Origin: Bog-105 sp965277855
Lineage (GTDB): Bacteria; Acidobacteriota; Terriglobia; Bryobacterales; Bryobacteraceae
Length of the DNA: 64,000 nt
NCBI GenBank assembly: GCA_965277855.1
Contig: OZ255847.1
Span: 2,914,001 to 2,978,000 of the forward strand
Reading direction: 5' to 3'
Positions 43,812 to 51,540 of the stretch are shown here, in pieces. Within the stretch, counting starts at the first letter, position 1. The number at the start of each line of letters is the position of its first letter. Below the pieces are notes generated by a model that was not told the DNA's origin, did not search any database, and worked only from the letters and a program-made list of their open reading frames with translations. The position numbers and the translations under genes are program-made.

Positions 43812-44057
43812 ATGCCTATTTTCGAGTATTCCTGTGATGATTGCGGCAGCAGATTCGAGAAACTTGTGCGCCGCAGCGTGGATGCCAACGCGGTTCGCTG
43901 CCCTGGCTGCGGCCAGGATCATCTGACGACCCAGTATTCGACCTTTGCAGCAAGGGCGAGCGGCCCGGCAGTTGAAGCAGCCCCGAGTGGGTGCGGCAGC
44001 GGTATGTGCGGCACGAATCTCTGCGGCAGCGGGGCTTGCGGCATGAACATGAATTAG
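43812..44057 (+). CDS. FmdB-type zinc ribbon protein
   Basis: 81 aa. MPIFEYSCDDCGSRFEKLVRR and the second ribbon CPGCGQDHLTTQYS make the FmdB regulatory zinc ribbon. The C-terminus is Cys/Gly-rich (GCGSGMCGTNLCGSGACG), which may bind additional metal. Function is unknown; such proteins are usually small regulators. It overlaps the stop of the convergent response regulator by a few bases. Confidence 0.8.
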   Translation: MPIFEYSCDDCGSRFEKLVRRSVDANAVRCPGCGQDHLTTQYSTFAARASGPAVEAAPSGCGSGMCGTNLCGSGACGMNMN

Positions 44058-44449
44058 GTTTCCGCCGGCAGGTAGGAGCAGGCGATTCTTACCGCTTCAA
44101 CGAAGCCGTCGTAAGTAAAGGGCTTGGTGATGTAGCCTTGTGCGCCAAGGGCCAGCGATTCGTGCTTGTCGATCTGGCGGGCGGAAGAGGTGAAGACTAC
44201 GACCGAGATGGTTTCGAGTCCGTCCGTGTGCCGCATTTCAGCCAGGACGTCAAAGCCATTCTTACGAGGCAGATTCAGATCGAGGACAACCAGATCCGGC
44301 CGCGTTTGATTCAGGAAATCCAGGGCTGCCTCCCCATCAGCGGCGCGGTGCAGCTGAACTTGGATATCCGCGGTCTGCAACGCCGTTTTGAACAACAAGA
44401 AAGCCGCATCCTCGTCTTCTACATACAGCAATACGCGAGTTCCCACCAT
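44054..44449 (-). CDS. Single-domain response regulator
   Basis: 131 aa from the ATG at 44449 (a longer frame would begin inside the lexA region). The receiver domain has the acidic pair VEDED, the phospho-acceptor Asp in LVVLDLNLPRKNG, Thr in VVFTSSA and Lys in YITKPFTYDG. There is no output domain, as in the Rcp1/CheY-like group often paired with hybrid or phytochrome kinases. No kinase gene adjoins it. It is divergent from lexA. Confidence 0.85.
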   Translation of the reverse strand: MVGTRVLLYVEDEDAAFLLFKTALQTADIQVQLHRAADGEAALDFLNQTRPDLVVLDLNLPRKNGFDVLAEMRHTDGLETISVVVFTSSARQIDKHESLALGAQGYITKPFTYDGFVEAVRIACSYLPAET

Positions 44450-44552
44450 TCGATGTGGTAGACGCTGCCAGCTAACGCTGCGTGTCCTACAAACAACAGA
44501 AGTTGACTTTCGTGCTTTATTCGCCAAAACTAGTAAAAGGACGGGAGAACGC

Positions 44553-45173
44553 ATGGCGCTCACACGAAGGCAAAGGGAATTAATGGATTTCGTGAACAAT
44601 TTCATTGGCCGGCAAGGGTACAGTCCGAGTTACGAAGAGATTGCTTCGGGGCTCGGGCTGGCGTCGCTGGCCACGGTTCACAAACATATCCAGGCGCTGG
44701 AAGCCAAGCAGTACGTACGCCGGAATTACAACCATAGTCGTTCGCTCGAGATAGGCGAACGATTTCTGAAGGAACAGAGTGCGGCGCCCACTCCCGCTGC
44801 TGGCGTCCCGTTGTTGGGTCGGATTGCGGCAGGTTCGCCGGTAGAGGCGATTCCTAACCAGGATGTGTTGCACTTCTCGGATTTTGCCAAGGATGAGAAT
44901 ACCTTTGCTCTGGAAGTGCGCGGCGATTCGATGATTGAAGACCACATCTGCAGCGGTGATTTCGTTTTGGTTGAGAAGAGTTCCGACGTCAGGAACGGTG
45001 ACATTGTGGTGGCTTTGGTCGATGGCAGCGAGGCTACGCTGAAGCGCTACTACAAAGAGCCTGACGGCCAGATCCGGCTGCAGCCCGCGAACGCCGAGAT
45101 GGCTCCGATCTTCGTCGATCCGGCGAATTTGCAGATCCAGGGCCGATTATTGGCGGTAATGCGGAAGTACTAA
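44553..45173 (+). CDS. lexA: LexA repressor
   Basis: 206 aa from the ATG at 44553 (ribosome binding site acgggaga); a longer frame from 44388 has no family support. The winged-helix DNA-binding domain (1-65: RRQRELMDFVNNFIGRQGYSPSYEEIASGLG) is followed by the self-cleavage domain with the Ala93-Gly94 site (RIAAGSPVEAI), Ser126 (RGDSMIED) and Lys164 (ATLKRYY). All catalytic elements are intact, so RecA-stimulated autocleavage and SOS control are expected. I found no obvious symmetric SOS box upstream. Confidence 0.94.
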   Translation: MALTRRQRELMDFVNNFIGRQGYSPSYEEIASGLGLASLATVHKHIQALEAKQYVRRNYNHSRSLEIGERFLKEQSAAPTPAAGVPLLGRIAAGSPVEAIPNQDVLHFSDFAKDENTFALEVRGDSMIEDHICSGDFVLVEKSSDVRNGDIVVALVDGSEATLKRYYKEPDGQIRLQPANAEMAPIFVDPANLQIQGRLLAVMRKY

Positions 45174-45215
45174 TCGGCCGGATTAAGCAGCGATGCCGAT
45201 GATACACTTCCGATA

Positions 45216-45593
45216 GTGGCGGACGACGTAAGAACGCAATCGGCAGGGCTGGGACGTCGCCTGGTTTTTTGGGATTTCGCGCGGGCAACCTGGCAATACG
45301 ATGTCGTCGTTGGCCTGATTCTAATCTTTATTTTTGCCACTCCGAGAGACTGGTTCCACGATCAACCGAAAGCCTCAAGCGTGATTCTGATGTCGTCGCA
45401 AAATGGCTCGAATAACGTGTTTATCGCACCGAGTTTGTTGCGCAACGTGCCGGTGTCGCAACGTCCGTTTGAGGCAGAGTCGCTGATCCATAAAAGGACC
45501 GGAAAGAGATGGCATGTAGTGCGAGTGGAGCCGATTCGAGATGAAGCGGAGCAAGAGATTAAAGGCTTCATTGCCTACACGGCTCCGCAATAG
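45216..45593 (+). CDS. Small membrane-anchored protein, unknown
   Basis: 125 aa starting with GTG. A single hydrophobic helix (VVVGLILIFIFATPRDWF, about 31-48) anchors a soluble C-terminal part (VILMSSQNGSNNVFIAPSLLRNV, RWHVVRVEPIRDEAEQEIKGFIAYTAP). I do not recognise the family. It is followed after 19 nt by the LolA-like gene and probably belongs with it. Confidence 0.6.
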   Translation: MADDVRTQSAGLGRRLVFWDFARATWQYDVVVGLILIFIFATPRDWFHDQPKASSVILMSSQNGSNNVFIAPSLLRNVPVSQRPFEAESLIHKRTGKRWHVVRVEPIRDEAEQEIKGFIAYTAPQ

Positions 45594-45612
45594 CGCGGCA
45601 AGTTTACCAGAC

Positions 45613-46281
45613 ATGAAAATTCTCCTACCGGTGCTGTGGCTGGCTGTGACGATCGGGCTCCAGGGGCAGACCGTGAAGGATGTACTGGCTCGCATGGATA
45701 AGGCAGCGCCGGGTTTTCACGCGATGTCAGCTGACATCAGCATGGCCACGCACACGGCGATTATCGACGACACGACGAACGAGACCGGGACTCTGCGCAT
45801 GCAGCGGCTCAAGGGCCAGGACGTGCGGGCGGAGCTCGATTTTTCGGGTGGCAGCGATGCGCGCAAGATTGGTTTTCTGGGTAAGATCGTACGGATTTAT
45901 TATCCGAAGCTGAATACCTATCAGGACTACGACATGGGAAAGAACACCGATGTGCTGAACCAGTTTCTGCTCCTCGGGTTTGGGTCCAGCGGCAGGGAGC
46001 TAGCCGCGAGTTACACAGTAACTGATGGCGGACAAGAAAAAATCGACGGGCACGACACTACCAAACTAGTGCTGGCACCTAAGAATGCGGCAGTGAGTCA
46101 GCGGCTGAGCAAGATCGAGATGTGGGTTCCGAACGATCAGGCTTACCCGGTGCAACAGAAGTTTTCCGAACCGTCGGGAAACTATCGGATCGTGAAATAT
46201 ACGCAAATCGACTTAAAGCCGGCCAGCGGGAAAAAGCTCGAATTAAAGCTGCCTGCGGGCGTCAAGAAGCAAAGTTCATAA
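45613..46281 (+). CDS. LolA-like periplasmic lipoprotein carrier
   Basis: 222 aa from the ATG at 45613, whose signal peptide (MKILLPVLWLAVTIGLQGQ) supports this start over an earlier in-frame one. The mature part has the LolA/LolB-like half-barrel pattern: DVLARMDKAAPGFHAMSADIS, RLKGQDVRAELDF, YYPKLNTYQDYDMGKNTDVLNQFLLLGFG and KIEMWVPNDQAYPVQQKF. It should shuttle lipoproteins or related amphiphiles across the periplasm. The downstream acyltransferase-like gene begins 6 nt after its stop. Confidence 0.75.
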   Translation: MKILLPVLWLAVTIGLQGQTVKDVLARMDKAAPGFHAMSADISMATHTAIIDDTTNETGTLRMQRLKGQDVRAELDFSGGSDARKIGFLGKIVRIYYPKLNTYQDYDMGKNTDVLNQFLLLGFGSSGRELAASYTVTDGGQEKIDGHDTTKLVLAPKNAAVSQRLSKIEMWVPNDQAYPVQQKFSEPSGNYRIVKYTQIDLKPASGKKLELKLPAGVKKQSS

Positions 46282-46286
46282 GAGCG

Positions 46287-47387
46287 GTGGCGGAGACTAC
46301 CAAAGCACCCGGAAAAGCATCCGGCCGACTGGCGTTCATCGACTGGACGCGGGGATTCGCGGCGGTGATCATGCTGCAGGGGCACGTATTCGACTCGTTC
46401 ACGCGCACGGACTTGCGTGATAAAGGGCCGTACGTGCTGTCGCAGTTTTTTGGGGGTATGCCGCCCGCGATTTTTCTTTTCCTGACTGGCATTACCTTCG
46501 CTTTTTTGATGGATAGCCAGGAGAAGCGCAAGGCAACGGCGAGCGCACGCGTACTGGCGGCGCTGAAGCGGTCGCGCTACCTGTTCCTGATCGCGTTTCT
46601 ATTCCGGTTACAGCTTTACGTATTCGGGTTTCCCACCAGTCCAGCCGCCGAGATTCTGCGGGTAGACATTCTGAATTGCATGGGCATGGCGATGCTGGTA
46701 TTGGCTCCCATGGCGGTGTTCAGCACGATGGAGCGAATCCGTTTATGTATCGTGCTGGGACTGGTAATCGCGGGGCTCGCGCCGGTGGTCAGCATGATTC
46801 CAGAGTCGAGCGTGCCCTGGATTGTTCACGCCTACTTTTTTCCCAGCCTGAGTTACTTCGGCTTTTTCCCGTGGGCGTCCTTTCTGGCTTTCGGGCTGGC
46901 AATGGGCAGCATTCTCCGAGTAGTGAAGCCGGAGGACATGGGGCGGGTGATGGAGTGGACTCTGGGAGTCGGCATTGGGCTGGCTTTTTTGTGCCACTAC
47001 TTTTCCAATCTGCCGTATTCGATATACGCGAAAAGTGATTTCTGGCTGAACAGCCCGTCGATGATTCTGATCAAGCTCGGAGCGGTGCTGGCGATGCTGG
47101 CAGCGTCGTACCTCTGGATCAATTTAGGGGCGCTGGCCAGCTGGAGTTTCTTCCGGCAGTTGGGGACGACGTCGCTGCTGGTGTACTGGGTACATATCGA
47201 AATTGTTTATGGGCGCTGGTTCGGCATCTGGAAACAGGCCTTGTCGGTGCCAAAAGTAGTGCTGTTCACAGGCATTCTGCTGGCACTAATGACAGTACTC
47301 TCGGTGTTGCGCACACGCATTAAGTCGGTAGGCTCATTCTTCCAGGCGGGCGTAGCGCAGCAGCCGCGAGCAGCTTCGGGCGACTAA
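46287..47387 (+). CDS. Multi-TM DUF1624/heparan-alpha-glucosaminide N-acetyltransferase-like protein
   Basis: 366 aa from a GTG at 46287. Segments RLAFIDWTRGFAAVIMLQGHVFDSF and GGMPPAIFLFLTGITFAFLMDSQ are the characteristic first two helices of DUF1624-type acetyltransferases, with the His (QGHV) likely at the catalytic site. Around ten helices follow. It probably acetylates a sugar or a surface glycan across the membrane. It is close to the LolA-like gene and precedes a two-component system by 20 nt. Confidence 0.75.
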   Translation: MAETTKAPGKASGRLAFIDWTRGFAAVIMLQGHVFDSFTRTDLRDKGPYVLSQFFGGMPPAIFLFLTGITFAFLMDSQEKRKATASARVLAALKRSRYLFLIAFLFRLQLYVFGFPTSPAAEILRVDILNCMGMAMLVLAPMAVFSTMERIRLCIVLGLVIAGLAPVVSMIPESSVPWIVHAYFFPSLSYFGFFPWASFLAFGLAMGSILRVVKPEDMGRVMEWTLGVGIGLAFLCHYFSNLPYSIYAKSDFWLNSPSMILIKLGAVLAMLAASYLWINLGALASWSFFRQLGTTSLLVYWVHIEIVYGRWFGIWKQALSVPKVVLFTGILLALMTVLSVLRTRIKSVGSFFQAGVAQQPRAASGD

Positions 47388-47407
47388 GCCATAAACTAAA
47401 CAAAGAC

Positions 47408-48115
47408 ATGCGGGTTCTGGTTGTGGAAGATGAGAAGCGGATTGCGGACTTTCTGTCGAGAGGTTTGCAGAGCGCCGGCTATGCGGTAGACGTAGTGCAT
47501 ACGGGCAACGATGCGGTGGAGCGGGTGCATGTCACGGAATATGACATGGTGGTGCTCGACCTGGGACTGCCGGATATCGACGGATTGCAGGTGCTGGAAA
47601 AAATCCGAAATCGTAAGGTGATCCCACCGGTGCTGATTCTGAGCGCACGAGATTCGGTGGATGACCGCGTGAAGGGACTGGAGCAGGGCGCGGATGATTA
47701 CCTGGTAAAACCGTTCGCGTTTGTGGAATTGCTGGCAAGGGTACGGGTGCTGCTTCGGCGAGGACAGCCTACGCCGGAGAAGTTGCAGGTAGGCGAGCTG
47801 GGCCTGGATTGCATCCGGCGCAAGGTGACGCGCAGCAATGAAAATATTGAGCTCGCGCCAAAAGAGTTCAGCATTCTGGAATACATGATGCGCAACCGGG
47901 GCAGGCCGTTGAGCCGCACGATGATCGTGGAACATGTGTGGGATATGGATTATGACGGGTTAACCAACATTGTCGACGTTTATATCCGCCATTTGCGCAG
48001 CAAGATTGACGACAAGTTTCCGCAGAAGATGATTCACACGGTGCGCGGTATCGGTTATATGTTGGACACGCCCGAAGGGCAGCAGGCAGGCGCGCTGGAG
48101 CACATTCCGGTTTAG
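47408..48115 (+). CDS. OmpR-family response regulator
   Basis: 235 aa. The receiver domain has acidic residues (VVEDEKR), the phospho-acceptor Asp in MVVLDLGLPDIDG, and Lys in YLVKPFAFVE. The C-terminal winged helix (about 125-220: ELAPKEFSILEYMMRNRGRPLSRTMIVEHVWD, VDVYIRHLRSKI) is OmpR/PhoB type. It is followed 11 nt later by its cognate kinase. The stimulus is unknown. Confidence 0.93.
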   Translation: MRVLVVEDEKRIADFLSRGLQSAGYAVDVVHTGNDAVERVHVTEYDMVVLDLGLPDIDGLQVLEKIRNRKVIPPVLILSARDSVDDRVKGLEQGADDYLVKPFAFVELLARVRVLLRRGQPTPEKLQVGELGLDCIRRKVTRSNENIELAPKEFSILEYMMRNRGRPLSRTMIVEHVWDMDYDGLTNIVDVYIRHLRSKIDDKFPQKMIHTVRGIGYMLDTPEGQQAGALEHIPV

Positions 48116-48126
48116 CAGAAACGGTC

Positions 48127-49611
48127 ATGTCAGCCTGGAAATCACCCTCGTTCCGGTTCTTCCGTACGCTTCGATTCCGGCTGGCGGTCACGTTTCTGGT
48201 GATTCTGACCGTGGTGCTGGTGATTATGGGTTGGGTCTCGACGACGGCGCTCCGCAAGGTGCTGGATACCCAGAGTGAAAGCCAGTTAAATGGACAGCTG
48301 GGCGCGCTGAAAGGCTGGTTCACTTTCTCGGACGACGCCAAGGGGCTGCCGCTGTGGGACGAGGTCGACATGAGCGATGCCGAAGAGGTGGCGGAACTTG
48401 GACGACTCAAAGCTGTGTACGTCATTGCGGAAGACAACGGCCGGCTATATCAAGCGACAATAGATCCGCGGCTGGATGCGCTGGTAGACCGGCAGACCAT
48501 ACGCTCCGAACTCGGGCAAATGCAGCGCACGCGCAAGCCGATCTTGAAGACCATCTATGGCGTGGATGGAACGCCGTACCAGGTGTTGAGCAGTACGATG
48601 CTCGATACCAAGCACGAGAGGCGCTGGTACGTGGCAGAGGGCCGGAGTCTGGCGGAAGACCGGCTGGTGGTGCGGAAATTCGAACGGAACTGGCTGATTT
48701 TCTTTCCGATTGCCTTGGTGGTTTGCACGATGCTGAGCTGGTGGTCGGCGGGGCGGGCGCTGAAGGGATTGCAGTCGGTGGAGAAGGCGGCGCAAGACAT
48801 CACCGGGTCGAACCTGGGCTTACAAATTCCCAAGCGGGGCGCCGATGACGAACTGGACCGGCTGATCGATTCGTTCAATGCAATGAGCGGAAGACTGCAG
48901 GCATCATTCGACCAGATCCGGCAGTTTTCGACCGATGTTTCGCATGAACTGCGGACGCCCTTGACAGCGATACAGGGGCAGCTGGAAGTGGCGCTCTTTA
49001 CCGCGACGCGGAAAGAGCAATTGCAAGAGGCGATCGAGAACGCGCTGCAGGACGTCGAGCGCTTATCGAACCTGGTGCGCGCCTTACTGCTGCTGTCGCA
49101 ATCGGAATCGGGACAGATCCCGGTGAAGAAGAGCGTGCTCGACTTGGGCGAACTGATCGGGGACTTGGTGGATCAGTTCCAGATTCCGGCGGAAGCGTCG
49201 CAAGTGAGTCTGGAGCGGAAAGGCGCGGGCACAGTGATGTGCGAAGCGGACCGGACGCAGATCGAGCGAGTGATTACGAATCTGTTGTCGAATGCCATCA
49301 AGTACACGCCGTCGGGCGGCTGGATCCGGACGAGCGCGGAAGCTCTGGGCGGTACCGTGCGGGTGACGGTGGAGGATTCAGGCGTAGGCATTCCGCCGAA
49401 TCATTTGCCGCACATTTTCGATCGCTTTTACCGCGTGCCCGATCCGAATCCAGAGAAGGGCCTGGGTCTAGGATTGAGTTTTGTGGCGGCGATTGTAAAG
49501 GCGCATGGCGGTGAGATACGGGTGGAGAGCCACGTGGGGCGAGGATCGAAGTTCAGCGTGACTCTGCCGGTAGGGATGGTGAGGAGCGCGGCGGAAGTAC
49601 CGGCTTTGTGA
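48127..49611 (+). CDS. Sensor histidine kinase with HAMP domain
   Basis: 494 aa. The two membrane helices are LAVTFLVILTVVLVIMGWV (about 18-36) and WLIFFPIALVVCTMLSWWS (about 195-213), with a periplasmic sensor loop of roughly 155 residues between them. The HAMP segment, dimerisation/phosphoacceptor His (FSTDVSHELRTPLTAI), N box (NLLSNAIKYTPSGG), G1 (DSGVGIPP) and G2 (GLGLGLSFV) follow. It partners the upstream OmpR-type regulator. The sensor loop has no recognised domain, so the signal cannot be named; the general layout resembles heavy-metal or cell-envelope sensors. Confidence 0.93.
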   Translation: MSAWKSPSFRFFRTLRFRLAVTFLVILTVVLVIMGWVSTTALRKVLDTQSESQLNGQLGALKGWFTFSDDAKGLPLWDEVDMSDAEEVAELGRLKAVYVIAEDNGRLYQATIDPRLDALVDRQTIRSELGQMQRTRKPILKTIYGVDGTPYQVLSSTMLDTKHERRWYVAEGRSLAEDRLVVRKFERNWLIFFPIALVVCTMLSWWSAGRALKGLQSVEKAAQDITGSNLGLQIPKRGADDELDRLIDSFNAMSGRLQASFDQIRQFSTDVSHELRTPLTAIQGQLEVALFTATRKEQLQEAIENALQDVERLSNLVRALLLLSQSESGQIPVKKSVLDLGELIGDLVDQFQIPAEASQVSLERKGAGTVMCEADRTQIERVITNLLSNAIKYTPSGGWIRTSAEALGGTVRVTVEDSGVGIPPNHLPHIFDRFYRVPDPNPEKGLGLGLSFVAAIVKAHGGEIRVESHVGRGSKFSVTLPVGMVRSAAEVPAL

Positions 49612-49678
49612 GGGTGAGAAGGGATTCTGAGCTGGTGGGAATGGGGTTCGGTGAACCGGGGTGGAGGTTGCGGAGCCA

Positions 49679-50431
49679 ATGAACAACGTAGCCGAACTTT
49701 TTACCGAGAGACTTCTCAGGGATGCCGAGATTACTTCCGGCATGTCTGTCATCGACATTGGGTGCGGCCGGGGAGACGTTTCGTTTCTGCTCGCACCCCT
49801 CGTCGGAGAACACGGGCGTGTTCTGGGCATTGATCGGGATAAGCCGTCCATCGTAGCGGCACCAGAGCGAGCAGCGGCCTCGGCTGTCTCTAACGTCACT
49901 TTTGAGGACGGGGACTTTAGCATGCCATCGGTTTCCGATGGTGCTTTCAATGCGGTGGTTGGCCGTCGCGTGCTGATGTATCAACCCAATGCGAAGGAAG
50001 CGCTGCGTATGCTGTCTCGCGTTCTGCGTCCCGGTGGCCTCATCGTTTTTCAGGAGCATGATGCCACAGTGGGGCCCGTCAGTATATCGCCCCTGCCGCT
50101 CCAGGCGCGGGTGCGTGGATGGATTTGGCAGACGGTACAACGCGAAGGCGCTGACATCAACATGGGTTTTCATCTCGGTCCAGTTTTGACCGAGACTGGT
50201 TTCCATGTCGAGCAATTACGTGCCGAGGCCGTGGTACAGATATCCGCGCAATCACACCCGATCGCTCATATCGTGCGGCTGATGCTGCCGCGAATCGTTG
50301 GCCATGGGGTGGCTACTGAGGCGGAGATCGATATAGAGACACTTGATGACCGTCTTGTTGCAGAACGGGAAGAGGCGAAAACGACCTACATCGGCGAACT
50401 GATCTTTGGTGCTTGGGCCCGCAAACTTTAG
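49679..50431 (+). CDS. SAM-dependent methyltransferase
   Basis: 250 aa from the ATG at 49679 (ribosome binding site cggag; GTG at 49661 possible). Class I methyltransferase fold: motif I VIDIGCGRGDVSF, acidic residue in GIDRD, motif around FEDGDFSMP, VLRPGGLIVFQEHD. The C-terminal region (about 150-250) is helical with SAQSHPIAHIVRLMLPRIVG. The substrate is unknown. It is separated from the kinase gene by 67 nt. Confidence 0.85.
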   Translation: MNNVAELFTERLLRDAEITSGMSVIDIGCGRGDVSFLLAPLVGEHGRVLGIDRDKPSIVAAPERAAASAVSNVTFEDGDFSMPSVSDGAFNAVVGRRVLMYQPNAKEALRMLSRVLRPGGLIVFQEHDATVGPVSISPLPLQARVRGWIWQTVQREGADINMGFHLGPVLTETGFHVEQLRAEAVVQISAQSHPIAHIVRLMLPRIVGHGVATEAEIDIETLDDRLVAEREEAKTTYIGELIFGAWARKL

Positions 50432-50535
50432 AACTCAGGGCGAAACAATAAAGTTCGTTGTAGTATGTGCCTTCGCATAGCGCCTGGATTGTAGTTTGTG
50501 GGTGCTGAGAATGGCTTTGGTGCGGACCGGGGTAT

Positions 50536-51101
50536 TCAGCGATTCGGTTCATCGTGACCGCTTTCAGAGGCCGATCCGCGAAGAGTGGGAAATCCGATCC
50601 GGCGCCTCGGTGATTCTTCAACCGGTGCTTCGATCAGTTGCTGGATGGTTTCGAAGACATATTGCACACGGCTCTCCTGCTCCCCCTGCCGCCATTCGAG
50701 CTGATCCAGGCGTTGCGCCAGTTCCGCATGGCTGGCGAGCACCTGACGGAGCCGGACGAAGGTTCGCATAATGGTGATGTTGACCTCTCGATTGCTCGTT
50801 CGCTGGTGAGGACGGAGGATAGCATCGCAATGCCCTGCTCGGTAAATACGTAGGGTAAATAGCGGCGACCGCCTCGGCCCTTTGAGATTCCAAATTGGAA
50901 TCTCAAAAATTCCGTTTCTTCCGGTGTGAGCTGGAACATAAAGTCGCTGGGAAAGCGGTTCGGATTGCGCTGCACGGCTTTGTTCAGGTTTCCGGTAGTC
51001 ACCTGGTAGAGCTGTGCCAGATCCGAGTCGAGCAGCACTTTGTGGCTGCGAACCAGCAAAATACGACTCTCGACCGGCAGAACAATAAGAGAATCCGACA
51101 T
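50536..51101 (-). pseudogene. ORF6N-domain protein gene, frameshifted by a 2-nt insertion
   Basis: The N-terminal part (from ATG at 51101) is an ORF6N domain: ILLVRSHKVLLDSDLAQLY, NPNRFPSDFMFQLTPEE, YVFTEQGIAMLSSVLTSERAIE. At about 50785-50789 a duplicated AG shifts the frame. Removing it restores VNITIMRTFVRLRQVLASHA and the usual C-terminal coiled region (LDQLEWRQGEQESRVQYVFETIQQL, ending RRRIGF). ORF6N proteins are usually phage or KilA-N-associated regulators. Either the gene is broken or the assembly has an error here. Confidence 0.8.
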
Positions 51102-51192
51102 TTAACTGCTAAACAGTGTACGCGAGCAAAAACATCGCAGAAAGCGCTGCCCGTCCAGACGTGCTAACCTTACGTGTAGAAGAAACAGGTAT

Positions 51193-51540
51193 ATGGCTAA
51201 ACAAGCGATCGAACTCCCCCAGGGCACTTTGGATTTGCTGATTTTACAGGTAACCGCGCTTGGTTCGATTCATGGATATGCGATCGCGCAGCGCATTCAG
51301 CAGGTCTCGCAGGACGCTTTACAGGTGCAGCAGGGATCGCTGTATCCGGCTTTGCACAGGTTGGAGAACAAGGGACTACTAGTGGCCGAATGGAAAGCAT
51401 CGGAGACCGGGCGCGAAGCGAAATTTTACGAGTTAACGGCTAAAGGACGCAAGCAGTTAAAAACCGAGACGGCGGATTGGGCGCGGCTGTCGGAGGCGGT
51501 GGGACTGATTCTGCGGCTGGCTGACCCGGAGGCGTTATGA
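51193..51540 (+). CDS. PadR-family transcriptional regulator (acidobacterial type)
   Basis: 115 aa winged helix. LPQGTLDLLILQVTALGSIHGYAIAQRIQQ, VQQGSLYPALHRLENKGLLVAEWK and REAKFYELTAKGRKQL are the PadR signatures. It is the short form found upstream of acidobacterial permease genes. Its stop overlaps the start of the permease gene (ATGA), so it probably controls that gene and itself. Confidence 0.92.
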   Translation: MAKQAIELPQGTLDLLILQVTALGSIHGYAIAQRIQQVSQDALQVQQGSLYPALHRLENKGLLVAEWKASETGREAKFYELTAKGRKQLKTETADWARLSEAVGLILRLADPEAL

